A stretch of 64,000 nucleotides of DNA, taken from assembly GCA_905234765.1 (NCBI GenBank), contig CAJOIF010000006.1, positions 1 through 64,000 on the forward strand, written 5' to 3'. Of the stretch, positions 1 to 7,936 are shown piece by piece; the stretch's first letter is position 1; every line of letters begins with the position of its first letter. Position numbers and translations under genes: made by a program. The stretch comes from an uncultured Bacteroidales bacterium (GTDB lineage: Bacteria > Bacteroidota > Bacteroidia > Bacteroidales > F082). The notes under the pieces are model-generated. The model was given only the letters and a program-made list of their open reading frames with translations. It was not told the origin of the DNA and did not search any database.

Positions 1-47
1 TGGCGGACCATGTTTTCAAGGAATCGGTGTTTTAATAATTCAATCAT
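1..47 (-). CDS. N-terminus of probable DUF4256 family protein (partial)
   Basis: Reading the minus strand from an ATG at 47 gives MIELLKHRFLENMVR before the window edge. This resembles the start of DUF4256 proteins (a 'LK.RFE.NM.RH' pattern), a family of unknown function of about 190 residues. A TAnnTTTG promoter on the same strand lies about 67 bp upstream, which supports a real gene start. Only 15 codons are visible, so the family call is tentative. Confidence 0.4.
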   Translation of the reverse strand, partial: MIELLKHRFLENMVR

Positions 48-113
48 AATGAGTTCTCAACAACAAGACCTGGGTTATTATATTGTGTACAAACATACAG
101 CTGTTTCAAAGAG

Positions 114-121
114 CAAAGATA
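114..121 (-). promoter_or_regulatory. Bacteroidota -7 element, TATCTTTG
   Basis: Exact TAnnTTTG match on the minus strand, upstream of the partial gene that starts at 47. Confidence 0.5.
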
Positions 122-200
122 CAAGTTTTTTGAAAGCAATTCACAACGAATGCAAATTAAACAATTTTAATTAATTGACCATTAAACCGAGAATTATGAC

Positions 201-208
201 TATTTTTG
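201..208 (+). promoter_or_regulatory. -7 element TATTTTTG for the Fic gene
   Basis: TATTTTTG with a TTGACC-like -33 at 175-180. It lies inside the longest open frame (TTG at 175), so that frame's first 21 codons are probably not translated and the start is the ATG at 238. Confidence 0.65.
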
Positions 209-237
209 CAGCAATAAACCATCAAAGCATCAACATC

Positions 238-1011
238 ATGGAAAGGCTTTTAGTCGTCAGAAAAAAGTATTTCGCTGAATACAAGCGGCAACAGCCCGTC
301 ACCATTGCCAAGCGGCTCGACAAGCTTTCACAGAAAGGGAACGCGGAACCTGACTTCAGGTTCTACCTCATCAATTCATCGTGCAACTCCAGCATGATAG
401 AAGGATCGTCGCTCACCGAAGACGACTACCTTAAATTGAAGGAAGCCAACCTTGTCAGCAAGGATTTGAACGAGGTCGACGACTTGATAGCAGCCTACCG
501 GTTTGTGTCGGAGCACCATATCACGGAGGCCAACCTGCTGAAGACTCACGGACTTCTTGCGGCGCATCTCAACCTGCCGAGACAGTTCAAAGGCCATTAT
601 CGCGACAGGATGGTGCGTGTGTGGGATGGACGCAAGGTTGTATATACGGCTGCGGCCACTGAGATTGTGCCGCGAGAGATGGCCAAGCTTGTCCACGACA
701 TGCGGCTGCTTGTAGAGCGCGAACTTAACCCTGACGAGGTGTTCTACTACGCGAGCATGATACATCTCGTGTTAGTGAGTATTCATCCCTTCGCCGACGG
801 CAACGGACGCATGGCGCGACTGGCCGAGAAGTGGTTTTTGCACGAAAAGCTGGGTGATGTGGCTTGGAGAGTGCAATCGGAAAGGTTGTATTTCGAGCGG
901 CGCCAATCGTACTACGCCAACCTTGGCTTCCGCACAAGCTATTCCGATATGGACTATTCGCTTGCCATCCCCTTTCTCAAGATGCTGCCTATGGCACTCA
1001 ACCTCAAATAA
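238..1011 (+). CDS. Fic family protein (class II, N-terminal inhibitory motif)
   Basis: 257 residues from the ATG at 238, chosen because a consensus promoter overlaps the longer TTG-started frame. The Fic core HPFADGNGRMAR is at about residues 183-194 and matches HPFx[D/E]GNGRxxR, with the catalytic His intact. An S-x-x-x-E-G inhibitory motif (SSMIEG) lies N-terminal at about 51-56, marking a class II self-inhibited Fic enzyme. Such proteins usually transfer AMP from ATP to a hydroxyl side chain of a target protein; some also remove it. No antitoxin gene is adjacent, as expected when inhibition is built in. The target cannot be read from sequence. Fic fold and motif are certain; substrate and reaction are inferred. 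Confidence 0.9.
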   Translation: MERLLVVRKKYFAEYKRQQPVTIAKRLDKLSQKGNAEPDFRFYLINSSCNSSMIEGSSLTEDDYLKLKEANLVSKDLNEVDDLIAAYRFVSEHHITEANLLKTHGLLAAHLNLPRQFKGHYRDRMVRVWDGRKVVYTAAATEIVPREMAKLVHDMRLLVERELNPDEVFYYASMIHLVLVSIHPFADGNGRMARLAEKWFLHEKLGDVAWRVQSERLYFERRQSYYANLGFRTSYSDMDYSLAIPFLKMLPMALNLK

Positions 1012-1065
1012 TGTTTCGTTCCCATCCTGCGGCGACAAAATGTAGGCGTATAGGTCATTTTTTTG

Positions 1066-1092
1066 AACCTGTTTCATGTTTTGAAACAGGTT
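1066..1092. repeat. 11-bp perfect inverted repeat between fic and thrS
   Basis: AACCTGTTTCA / TGAAACAGGTT with a 5-nt loop, about 55 bp after the fic stop. A T-rich stretch with a further TATTTTTG (1098-1105) follows. It may terminate fic transcription or act as an operator for thrS; the U-run is interrupted, so termination is uncertain. Confidence 0.5.
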
Positions 1093-1226
1093 GTGTATAT
1101 TTTTGTGGTATCGGGTGGGCTGTTTTTCGCGATAATGATGTCGCTCACGGGGACGGAGGGAGGATGTGCCAAAAAATATTTCCCAAAAAGGCTCTAAATC
1201 TGTGTTTTTCGTAAGGAAATTTTTTG

Positions 1227-1234
1227 TACTTTTG
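1227..1234 (+). promoter_or_regulatory. -7 element TACTTTTG for thrS
   Basis: Exact TAnnTTTG 27 nt before the thrS ATG at 1262. It lies inside the upstream extension of the open frame (ATG at 1166) and argues against that longer start. Confidence 0.65.
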
Positions 1235-1261
1235 CAGCCGCTTTCAAAAAGACCTATTTTT

Positions 1262-3202
1262 ATGATTAACATAACCTTCCCTGACAATAGTGTCAGACAA
1301 TATGAAGCCGGTGTGACGCCGTTGGATATCGCCAAGAGTTTGAGCGAGGGTTTGGCGCGTAACGTGCTGTCTGCCAAAGTGAATGGTAAGATGTGGGACG
1401 CCATGCGCCCCGTCAACGAGGACGCCACCATCCAACTTTTCACTTGGGACGACCCCGAAGGCAAGGCCACGTTCTGGCACTCGTCGGCTCACCTCATGGC
1501 CGAAGCCATCGAGGCATTATATAAAGGTGTGAAGTTCGGTATCGGTCCCGCCGTGGATGCCGGTTTCTACTACGACATCGACACGGGCGACATCACCTTG
1601 ACCGAGGCCGACCTCGTCGCCATCGAGAAGAAGATGCTCGAACTGGCCCGCGAGAAGCAGACCTTCGAGCGCGTCGACGTGAGCAAGGCCGAAGCACTGA
1701 AGTACTTCACCGAGAAAGGCGACGAATACAAGGAAGAACTCATCAGCGAGTTGGAGGACGGCACCATCACCTATTATAAATGTGGTGCTTTCACCGACCT
1801 CTGCCGCGGTCCCCATATCCCGAACACGAGCTTCATCAAGGCCGTGAAGCTGACTTCGTTGGCCGGTGCTTATTGGCGTGGCGACGAGAAGCGTAAGCAA
1901 CTCACTCGCGTCTACGGTATCACCTTCCCGAAGCAGAAGGAACTCGATGAGTACCTCGTGCTCCTCGAAGAAGCCAAGAAACGCGACCACCGTAAGCTTG
2001 GTCGTGAGTTGGAACTCTTCATGTTCAGCGACACCGTGGGTAAGGGTCTGCCGATTTGGTTGCCCAAAGGCACCGAGTTGCGCCTCCGCCTGCAGGAGTA
2101 TCTGACCAAGATTCAGAAGGAGTATGGTTATGAGCAAGTTATCACGCCCCATATCGGTGGCAAGCAGCTCTATGTGACTTCGGGTCACTGGGACCATTAC
2201 GGCGAAGACAGCTTCCGCCCGATCACCACGCCCGAGGAAGGGGAGGAGTACCTGCTGAAACCCATGAACTGCCCTCACCACTGCATGATCTTCAAGTGGA
2301 AGCCCCGTTCCTACAAGGACCTGCCGTTCCGTTGCGCTGAGTTCGGCACAGTGTATCGTTATGAGCAGAGTGGCGAGCTCCACGGCTTGACCCGTGTGCG
2401 TTCATTCACCCAGGACGATGCCCATATCTTCTGCCGCCCCGATCAGGTGAAGGAAGAGTTCATCCGCGTGATGGAAATCATCGAAATCATCTTCAAAGCC
2501 CTTGACTTCAAGAACTTTGAAGCACAGATATCGCTCCGCGACCCCAACGACCACGAGAAGTATGTGGGCACGGACGAGAACTGGGCCAAGGCCGAGGCCG
2601 CCATTCAGGAGGCCTGCGCCGAGAAGGGTCTGCCTGCTCACGTTGAGTATGGCGAGGCCGCTTTCTATGGTCCGAAGCTCGACTTTATGGTGAAGGACGC
2701 CCTCGGCCGCAAGTGGCAGCTGGGTACCATTCAGGTGGACTACAACCTGCCTGAGCGCTTCGACCTGACTTACATCGGCGCCGACAATGAGAAACACCGT
2801 CCCGTGATGGTGCACCGCGCACCCTTCGGTTCGATGGAGCGTTTTGTGGCCGTGCTGCTCGAGCACTGCGCTGGCGAGTTCCCGCTGTGGCTGGCTCCCG
2901 ACCAGGTGATTATCCTCCCCGTGAGCGAAAAATACCTCGATTTTGCGAAAAATTTGCAATCGTATCTGAAAAAGTCCGATATTCGCGCCCTCATTGACGA
3001 GCGCAACGAGAAGATCGGCCGTAAGATCCGCGATGCTGAAATGAAGAAATATCCTTATATGCTCATCGTGGGCGAGAAGGAAGAGGCTGAGAATCAAGTG
3101 TCTGTGAGAAAGCACGGTCAAGTCGACTTGGGTACGATGCCAACGGACGACTTCGCCGCGATGATCAGAAAGCAAGTCGAGGAGGAACAGAACAAGAGAT
3201 AA
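1262..3202 (+). CDS. thrS: Threonine--tRNA ligase
   Basis: 646 residues, the usual full length. It charges tRNA-Thr with threonine in the cytoplasm. An N-terminal TGS domain ([17 protein letters not shown]) leads into the editing domain; the class II core shows [11 protein letters not shown] (zinc-binding Cys), the motif 2 region around [17 protein letters not shown] and motif 3 [11 protein letters not shown], then the anticodon-binding domain near the C-terminus. The ATG at 1262 matches family starts; the in-frame ATG at 1166 would add 32 residues that overlap the promoter. It heads the conserved thrS-infC-rpmI-rplT order, so the four genes are probably co-transcribed. No T-box leader is visible, as expected outside Firmicutes. 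Confidence 0.97.
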   Translation: MINITFPDNSVRQYEAGVTPLDIAKSLSEGLARNVLSAKVNGKMWDAMRPVNEDATIQLFTWDDPEGKATFWHSSAHLMAEAIEALYKGVKFGIGPAVDAGFYYDIDTGDITLTEADLVAIEKKMLELAREKQTFERVDVSKAEALKYFTEKGDEYKEELISELEDGTITYYKCGAFTDLCRGPHIPNTSFIKAVKLTSLAGAYWRGDEKRKQLTRVYGITFPKQKELDEYLVLLEEAKKRDHRKLGRELELFMFSDTVGKGLPIWLPKGTELRLRLQEYLTKIQKEYGYEQVITPHIGGKQLYVTSGHWDHYGEDSFRPITTPEEGEEYLLKPMNCPHHCMIFKWKPRSYKDLPFRCAEFGTVYRYEQSGELHGLTRVRSFTQDDAHIFCRPDQVKEEFIRVMEIIEIIFKALDFKNFEAQISLRDPNDHEKYVGTDENWAKAEAAIQEACAEKGLPAHVEYGEAAFYGPKLDFMVKDALGRKWQLGTIQVDYNLPERFDLTYIGADNEKHRPVMVHRAPFGSMERFVAVLLEHCAGEFPLWLAPDQVIILPVSEKYLDFAKNLQSYLKKSDIRALIDERNEKIGRKIRDAEMKKYPYMLIVGEKEEAENQVSVRKHGQVDLGTMPTDDFAAMIRKQVEEEQNKR

Positions 3203-3243
3203 ACAATTAACTGAATATAAACTTAATATAGGAGATCAAAATC

Positions 3244-3813
3244 ATAGCACAGATTCCACAAAAAGGAAGACCCGGCCAGAAGCCGAACAAAGACAAAGGC
3301 GAGTTCAGCCATCGCATCAATGAGGAGGTGAAAGCCCCGATGGTGCGTCTTGTAGGCGAGGGTGTCGAACCTAACATCTACCCCTTGCGCGATGCCTTGA
3401 GAATCGTTGAAGAACTGGGTGTCGACCTTGTTGAGATTCAGCCCGATGCCAACCCGCCGGTTTGCAAGGCGATGGACTACAAGAAGTTCGTCTTCGACCA
3501 GAAGAAACGCTTGAAGGAACAGAAAGCCAAGGCCACCAAGGTCGTCATCAAGGAAATCCGTCTGGGACCCCAAACCGACGACCACGACTTTGAGTTCAAG
3601 CTGAACCACGCCAAACGTTTCTTGCAGGAAGGCTCCAAGGTGAAGGTGGAAGTCTTTTTCAGAGGCCGCTCCATTGTCTACAAGGAACAAGGTGAGATCA
3701 TGCTGCTGAAGTTCGCGCAAGAGTTGGAAGAGTTCGGCAAGGTGGAGATGATGCCCAAGTTGGAAGGCAAGCGCATGCAAATGATGATAGCTCCTAAATC
3801 AACGAAGAAATAA
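3244..3813 (+). CDS. infC: Translation initiation factor IF-3 (non-AUG start)
   Basis: IF-3 binds the 30S subunit and enforces correct start-codon and initiator tRNA selection. Family similarity (FSHRINEEV...MVRLVGEGVEPNIYP) extends upstream of the first ATG/GTG codons, back to codons only a few triplets after an in-frame TAG at 3229. No AUG or GUG exists in that stretch, so translation must begin at AUA (3244) or AUC (3241), about 6-9 nt after a GGAG at 3231-3234. Rare AUU/AUC/AUA starts are an established feature of infC and underlie its autoregulation. From 3244 the product is 189 residues with a basic N-terminal tail, then the N and C domains. A GTG at 3328 would remove the first part of the conserved N domain. 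Confidence 0.93.
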   Translation: MAQIPQKGRPGQKPNKDKGEFSHRINEEVKAPMVRLVGEGVEPNIYPLRDALRIVEELGVDLVEIQPDANPPVCKAMDYKKFVFDQKKRLKEQKAKATKVVIKEIRLGPQTDDHDFEFKLNHAKRFLQEGSKVKVEVFFRGRSIVYKEQGEIMLLKFAQELEEFGKVEMMPKLEGKRMQMMIAPKSTKK

Positions 3814-3846
3814 ACTCATTTTTAATACTCTAAAACTAATTGTAAA

Positions 3847-4041
3847 ATGCCAAAAATGAAGACCAAGTCCGCTGCCAAGAAGCGTTTCCAAGTAACCGGC
3901 GGCGGCCATCTGAAGAGGAAGCATGCTTATCATGGTCACATCCTGACCAAGAAGAGCCAGAAGAGAAAACGCAATCTTGACCACACCACCCTCGTCGACC
4001 GCGTCGATGAGAAGGTCGTCAAACAAATGCTTCTCATGTAA
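3847..4041 (+). CDS. rpmI: 50S ribosomal protein L35
   Basis: 64 residues, highly basic, with the L35 pattern [14 protein letters not shown] and the internal [12 protein letters not shown] clusters. It is a structural protein of the large subunit. It sits 33 bp after infC and before rplT in the standard IF3-L35-L20 order, so co-transcription is expected. Confidence 0.97.
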   Translation: MPKMKTKSAAKKRFQVTGGGHLKRKHAYHGHILTKKSQKRKRNLDHTTLVDRVDEKVVKQMLLM

Positions 4042-4117
4042 TTAACCTAATGTATCACTTTGTCTCAGCAGAAAAGTTCTCGAAAGGAGCGAGGCGCTGG
4101 ACGAAAAAAACAAAGAA

Positions 4118-4462
4118 ATGACAAGATCAGTCAATCATGTGGCTTCAAGAGCCAGAAGAAAGAAAATCCTGAAACAGACCAAAGGTCAGTTCAGCACGAG
4201 AAAGAACGTCTGGACTGTGGCGAAGAACTCTTACGAAAAGGGTCAACAGTACGCTTATCGCGACAGAAGGAACAAGAAGCGTGAATTCCGTAGCTTGTGG
4301 ATTGTCCGTATCAACGCCGCCATTCGCGAGTATGGCATGAACTACAGCCAATTCATTGACAAGCTGACGAAAGCCGGCATCGAGATCAACCGCAAGGTCC
4401 TCGCCGACCTCGCCCTCAACAACCCCGAGGCTTTCAAGGCCATCGTCGAGAAGGTGAAGTAA
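4118..4462 (+). CDS. rplT: 50S ribosomal protein L20
   Basis: 114 residues, full length. L20 binds 23S rRNA early in 50S assembly. Recognised from the basic N-terminal arm ([13 protein letters not shown]), [14 protein letters not shown] and the LWIVRINAA segment. Last gene of the thrS operon; a strong terminator follows at 4495. In other phyla L20 represses its own operon through mRNA structure; I see no obvious equivalent in the 76 bp upstream. Confidence 0.97.
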   Translation: MTRSVNHVASRARRKKILKQTKGQFSTRKNVWTVAKNSYEKGQQYAYRDRRNKKREFRSLWIVRINAAIREYGMNYSQFIDKLTKAGIEINRKVLADLALNNPEAFKAIVEKVK

Positions 4463-4467
4463 GAAAC

Positions 4468-4490
4468 CGCGTTATTGTTACGATAACAAA
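4468..4490 (+). repeat. 23-nt motif preceding terminator, copy 1
   Basis: CGCGTTATTGTTACGATAAC followed by AAA, starting 6 nt after the rplT stop. It recurs with one substitution at 8204-8226, again between a stop codon and a terminator. Each can form a small GTTAT/ATAAC hairpin. Confidence 0.6.
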
Positions 4491-4494
4491 GGAA

Positions 4495-4529
4495 ATCCCA
4501 GTCTTGCAAGAGACTGGGATTTTTGTTTT
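4495..4529 (+). terminator. Rho-independent terminator of the thrS-rplT operon
   Basis: Perfect 10-bp stem ATCCCAGTCT/AGACTGGGAT, loop TGCAAG, then TTTTGTTTT. Confidence 0.85.
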
Positions 4530-4565
4530 GTCAGCGAAAGGCCGTTTTTGTCAAAATCAATTCCG

Positions 4566-4970
4566 TTATAGCAAATCCAAAAACTCTTGGATATTCAACA
4601 CGGCAATCTTCGGCCAGGGAAGGTCTTTAAGAATGTTGTAATGCTTGTCATTTGTGACGATGTAGGCAGCACTCGCTGACACTGCACAATCCACAAACTT
4701 ATTGTCATCTTCATCTTCATGAATCAGACTGAAATGAACATAGATTTCCTGATATACAGTGGTATGAAGCCGCGCAATGGCTTCCACCACGTTGGTTGCT
4801 ACATCGCGATTGATTTTTTGAGAAAGAATTTCCTCATACTCGTCCAAAATCTCCGTGTTTACACAAAGACTGATTTTGCCGCACAACACATCGGTCCATA
4901 TCTTGTGATACGGACTTTTTGACGGCAAAGACTGCAATAGGCAGTTGGTATCAAGAACGATGCGCCGCAT
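4566..4970 (-). CDS. PIN domain RNase toxin (VapC-like, PIN_3 type)
   Basis: 134 residues with the acidic PIN constellation: Asp7 in RRIVLDTNCLL, Glu44 in DEYEEI, Asp89 and Asp94 in DDNKFVDCAV, and Asp108 in TNDKHY. These bind the divalent metal of the RNase active site. The family (COG1569-like, 'putative toxin-antitoxin system toxin component, PIN family') cleaves RNA when unchecked. It overlaps the upstream antitoxin-like gene by 20 bp, the usual translational coupling. The target RNA is unknown. Confidence 0.88.
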   Translation of the reverse strand: MRRIVLDTNCLLQSLPSKSPYHKIWTDVLCGKISLCVNTEILDEYEEILSQKINRDVATNVVEAIARLHTTVYQEIYVHFSLIHEDEDDNKFVDCAVSASAAYIVTNDKHYNILKDLPWPKIAVLNIQEFLDLL

Positions 4971-5181
4971 AACGATAAGGAGTGCGCATGTGTTCCGCGC
5001 CCCATTGCTCTATGGTTTCCTCATTGATAGCTCCCTCGTCCCACAATTCATCAATGGCCTTTTGTGCTTTTTTAGCGAAATAAAGTGCCACCAGATCCTT
5101 GAACTCATTTAACTCGGCCTCGCTGTTGATGTTGTTCAAGGCGTTCATCAACTCGAGTTGCGCCATTTCACTGTACGACAT
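4951..5181 (-). CDS. Putative antitoxin partner of the PIN toxin
   Basis: 76 residues from the ATG at 5181 (MSYSEMAQLELMNALNNIN). The longer frame to 5325 is rejected because a TAATTTTG promoter lies within it at 5205-5212. The protein is small, acidic and helical (FKDLVALYFAKKAQKAIDELWDEG), without a recognisable DNA-binding fold, like antitoxins paired with PIN_3 toxins in this phylum. It precedes and overlaps the toxin gene, the normal antitoxin-first order. Role inferred from context and size. Confidence 0.75.
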   Translation of the reverse strand: MSYSEMAQLELMNALNNINSEAELNEFKDLVALYFAKKAQKAIDELWDEGAINEETIEQWGAEHMRTPYRYAAHRS

Positions 5182-5204
5182 GTTTTTTTCTCCTTTCTCG
5201 CCTG

Positions 5205-5212
5205 CAAAATTA
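5205..5212 (-). promoter_or_regulatory. -7 element TAATTTTG for the antitoxin-PIN pair
   Basis: Exact TAnnTTTG on the minus strand, 23 nt before the antitoxin ATG at 5181. Confidence 0.6.
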
Positions 5213-5273
5213 CACATTTCCGCCAAATTAACTAATGTTTTCATTATTTCTTTGGAAATCAAAGAATTTGTTG

Positions 5274-5281
5274 TATTTTTG
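5274..5281 (+). promoter_or_regulatory. -7 element TATTTTTG for the structured leader
   Basis: TATTTTTG with TTTG at 5251-5254 (19-nt spacer). It is the only good plus-strand promoter before the gene at 5585, implying a leader of nearly 300 nt. Confidence 0.6.
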
Positions 5282-5287
5282 CACCGC

Positions 5288-5580
5288 CATTCCGGGAGAA
5301 ATCGGAAGGGCCAGAGAAAGCGCATTCTTCGCTTTATTCCTCAGCAGTAAACTTGGACACTTTACTAAAAAGTAGGAATATTGGTTGAAGGTTGCTTTTG
5401 CTGTTATGTTCGTGTATGCTTTTGCACAACATAAACAGCGGAGCGTGACCATATCCATTATTTTACTTTTATGGGAGTCCAAGCCCAACTGCTGGAAATA
5501 AGGATGAGTTTGGGAGGCTCCGCTCTCTTTGCTGAAATCGAATAGTGCTCTTAGGGGCTTCGGAGCAAGGAAAATAATCA
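5288..5580 (+). ncRNA. Candidate structured RNA or long 5' leader
   Basis: The 403 bp between the antitoxin and the gene at 5585 hold no convincing gene. They hold a promoter followed by densely pairing sequence. Helices seen: 5317-5322/5330-5335 (AAAGCG/CGCTTT), 5346-5351/5361-5366 (AGTAAA/TTTACT), 5400-5410/5428-5439 (11 bp with one bulged A, continued by GTG/CAC), 5437-5444/5517-5524 (AGCGGAGC/GCTCCGCT) enclosing 5449-5453/5470-5474 and 5484-5490/5507-5514, and 5546-5550/5563-5567. The long helix enclosing two hairpins looks like a multibranch junction. It could be a cis-regulatory leader or an independent sRNA. I do not recognise a known family. Pairings are read by eye, not computed. Confidence 0.45.
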
Positions 5581-5584
5581 AAAG

Positions 5585-7753
5585 ATGAAAAAGATGAAAA
5601 TCAAACGTTTACGAATGAATTTGGTGGCAAGAGCGGTGCTGTTTGTCCCGCTGCTCAGTGTGGTAGGGATGGTGAAACTGCAAGCGCAAAACATTACCTT
5701 TGCCGATGCTAATGTAAAGACAATCTGCGTGGACAATTGGGACGCCAACGGCGACGGCGAACTGAGTTACGAGGAAGCTGCTGCCGTGACCGATTTAGGA
5801 ACAGTATTTCGTTGGAACGACGACATCACATCGTTCGATGAATTGCAGTATTTCACGGGGTTAAGTTCAATTGGGAGGTATGCATTCGACGATTGTAGCA
5901 ACTTGATTTCCATCACAATCCCCAATTCTGTGTTAGTCATTGGTGTTTGTGCGTTTCAAGATTGTACCAGTTTGGCATCCATTGTCTTTCCCAATTCGCT
6001 GGTATCCATTGATGCCTATGCGTTTTCCAATTGTTCCAGTCTGACCTCTGTTTTCATTCCCAAAGATGTGCATTCATTGAATTATAACTCTTATCACTCA
6101 TCCGACCCTGAATCGTGGTGGGGTAATCCATTTTACGGCTGTACCAGTTTGGAGGAAATCGTTGTTGATCCCGAAAATTCCACATTCGACTCCAGGAACG
6201 ATTGTAATGCCATCATCAAAGGGAGCACGCTGATAACAGGCTGCAAGAACACCATTATTCCTGAAAGCGTTGATGAAATTGGAATCGAAGCATTCTTAAG
6301 TTGTTCAAGTCTTACATCAATTACCATTCCCAATGCAGTGACAACTATTGGGAAAAACTCGTTCAACGGATGCACAGGCCTCACTTCCATCACTATCCCC
6401 GCATCAGTGACTTCCATTGGAAACTATGCGTTCATGGATTGCACAGGTCTAGAAACCGTAACAATACTTTCTCCTTCCGTTACCACTTTATATAGTGGTA
6501 ATGCCTTTTCCAACACATCAGTAGATTTGGTTATATACGTACCTTACGAAGCAATTGAAGACTATAAAACAACTAGTAACTGGAGCTTTTATGAAAGCAA
6601 AATCAAAGGCTGGCTGCAAAAGCCCGTCACGGGCTACGGCACAAGCACCGAAAGCGACAAGTGGGCTTTCATTGCCTCGCCGCTCTCGGCCAATACCGCA
6701 CCCACAGCTACAGCCATCGAAGGACTGATTGCCGCCACCGCAACGGAATATGACCTCTATCGCTTCAACCAAGACGCCAACGGCTTGGAATGGCAGAACT
6801 ACAAAGCTCATACGGGAGACTTCGTGTTTGAGAACGGTCAAGGCTATCTTTACGCCAGCAAAGCAGACGCAAACATCATGTTCAAAGGCGATTTCAATGA
6901 AGGCACTTCTATGGATGTTGATTTGGACTATACTGAAGGAAAGCCGCTCGCCGGCTGGAATCTGGTTGGCAACCCGTTCCCCTACCCAACCACGGTGAGC
7001 AAAAGCTATTATGTGATGAACACCGAAGGTACGGGGCTTGAACCCACGGCGCTTTCGTCAGGCACAAGCATCGAGGCCTGCACGGGCGTCGTGGTGAAAG
7101 CCACCGCAATGGGGCAAAAGGTCACTTTCACGAAGCCATCGAAAACAACGAAGGAGAACAACGGTCTGCTGTACATCGACTTGGTAAACGAAGACAAAGT
7201 CATCGTCAGTTTCAATGATGGTGACGAACTGGGCAAGTACTACTTCGGTGAGCAAAATGCCAACATTTACATCCCCAAAAACGGCAAGGAATATGCCATT
7301 GCCTACTGCGACAAGCAAGGCGAGATGCCGCTTAATTTCAAGGCTGCAAAGAACGGCGAATACACGATTACAGTCGGCCCTGAAAACGTGGAATTGAATT
7401 ATCTACACCTTATTGATAATATGACTGGCGCGGATGTGGATTTGCTTGCCTCGCCAGAATACACCTTCACCGCCAAGACGAGCGACTACGCTTCGCGACT
7501 CCGCTTGGTGTTCAGCGCCACGGGCATAGAGGAATATGACGCTGAGAATGGGTTTGCCTATTTTAACGGCAGCGAGTGGGTCGTCGCCAACGGAGAGAAC
7601 GCCACGTTGCAGGTGGTTGATTTGATGGGGCGCATCGTCTATTGTACTGACGTTGCGCGCAACGTCTCTACAAGCGGAATGCCTGCTGGCGTGTACATGC
7701 TGCGCCTGGTGAACGGAAACAATGTGAAGGTACAGAAGGTGGTGGTGAGATAG
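5585..7753 (+). CDS. BspA-like leucine-rich repeat protein, T9SS cargo
   Basis: 722 residues. A Sec signal peptide ends near residue 35 (KLQAQ). An EF-hand-like calcium loop DANGDGELSYEE (about 53-64) follows, then several BspA/LRR_5 repeats to about residue 330 with the recurring 'CTSLTSITIPNSVTSIGNYAF' logic. A middle beta-rich region follows. The C-terminal end, about the last 80 residues (LQVVDLMGRIVY...MPAGVYMLRLVNG...KVVVR), matches a type A T9SS sorting domain. So it is probably exported through the outer membrane and surface-attached, with a possible adhesion role inferred from BspA relatives. An ATG at 5594 is an alternative start. The gene follows the long structured leader. Confidence 0.88.
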   Translation: MKKMKIKRLRMNLVARAVLFVPLLSVVGMVKLQAQNITFADANVKTICVDNWDANGDGELSYEEAAAVTDLGTVFRWNDDITSFDELQYFTGLSSIGRYAFDDCSNLISITIPNSVLVIGVCAFQDCTSLASIVFPNSLVSIDAYAFSNCSSLTSVFIPKDVHSLNYNSYHSSDPESWWGNPFYGCTSLEEIVVDPENSTFDSRNDCNAIIKGSTLITGCKNTIIPESVDEIGIEAFLSCSSLTSITIPNAVTTIGKNSFNGCTGLTSITIPASVTSIGNYAFMDCTGLETVTILSPSVTTLYSGNAFSNTSVDLVIYVPYEAIEDYKTTSNWSFYESKIKGWLQKPVTGYGTSTESDKWAFIASPLSANTAPTATAIEGLIAATATEYDLYRFNQDANGLEWQNYKAHTGDFVFENGQGYLYASKADANIMFKGDFNEGTSMDVDLDYTEGKPLAGWNLVGNPFPYPTTVSKSYYVMNTEGTGLEPTALSSGTSIEACTGVVVKATAMGQKVTFTKPSKTTKENNGLLYIDLVNEDKVIVSFNDGDELGKYYFGEQNANIYIPKNGKEYAIAYCDKQGEMPLNFKAAKNGEYTITVGPENVELNYLHLIDNMTGADVDLLASPEYTFTAKTSDYASRLRLVFSATGIEEYDAENGFAYFNGSEWVVANGENATLQVVDLMGRIVYCTDVARNVSTSGMPAGVYMLRLVNGNNVKVQKVVVR

Positions 7754-7760
7754 TTTTAAT

Positions 7761-7888
7761 TCCCCCCTGCCCCCCTTAAAAGGGGGACGGGCTTCCACAA
7801 AGGGTTTAAGCCCGTCCCCCTCTTGAGGGGGTGCCCGAAGGGCGGGGGAGTCAAAGACAACCCAACCCCGAAGGGCGGGGGAGTCAAC
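7761..7888. repeat. GC-rich palindromic intergenic repeat
   Basis: Contains a perfect 13-bp inverted repeat GGGGGACGGGCTT (7782-7794) / AAGCCCGTCCCCC (7808-7820), flanked by further C/G runs that pair with each other (7771-7775, 7816-7820 with 7827-7831). A short direct repeat, CCGAAGGGCGGGGGAGTCAA, appears twice (from about 7835 and 7868). It looks like a REP- or MITE-type intergenic element, transcribed with the LRR gene; no protein is encoded. Confidence 0.75.
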
Positions 7889-7936
7889 CCAAACAGAACA
7901 AAACAGAATAGAAAACAAACAAAAACACAACATACA

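Noticed and set aside
1012..1261. T-box or other aminoacyl-tRNA-sensing leader upstream of thrS
   Set aside because: No T-box consensus, no specifier loop and the nearest promoter is only 27 nt before the ATG; T-boxes are not expected in Bacteroidota.
1166..1261. Extended N-termini from the longest open frames (thrS and also 5325, 9806, 15910, 26461, 28401, 39522, 51419)
   Set aside because: In each case a consensus TAnnTTTG promoter, a terminator or a neighbouring gene lies within or at the edge of the extension, and the extra residues have no family match.
1517..2383. Long minus-strand frames opposite thrS, uvrB, the antiporter and the RND pump
   Set aside because: They are mirror frames of strongly coding plus- or minus-strand genes with no independent domain, start or promoter evidence.
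5228..5581. 117-codon open frame on the minus strand across the structured region
   Set aside because: No recognisable domain, signal or promoter; it is antisense to strongly pairing sequence and covers a plus-strand promoter. If similar 'proteins' exist in databases they may be translations of a conserved RNA.
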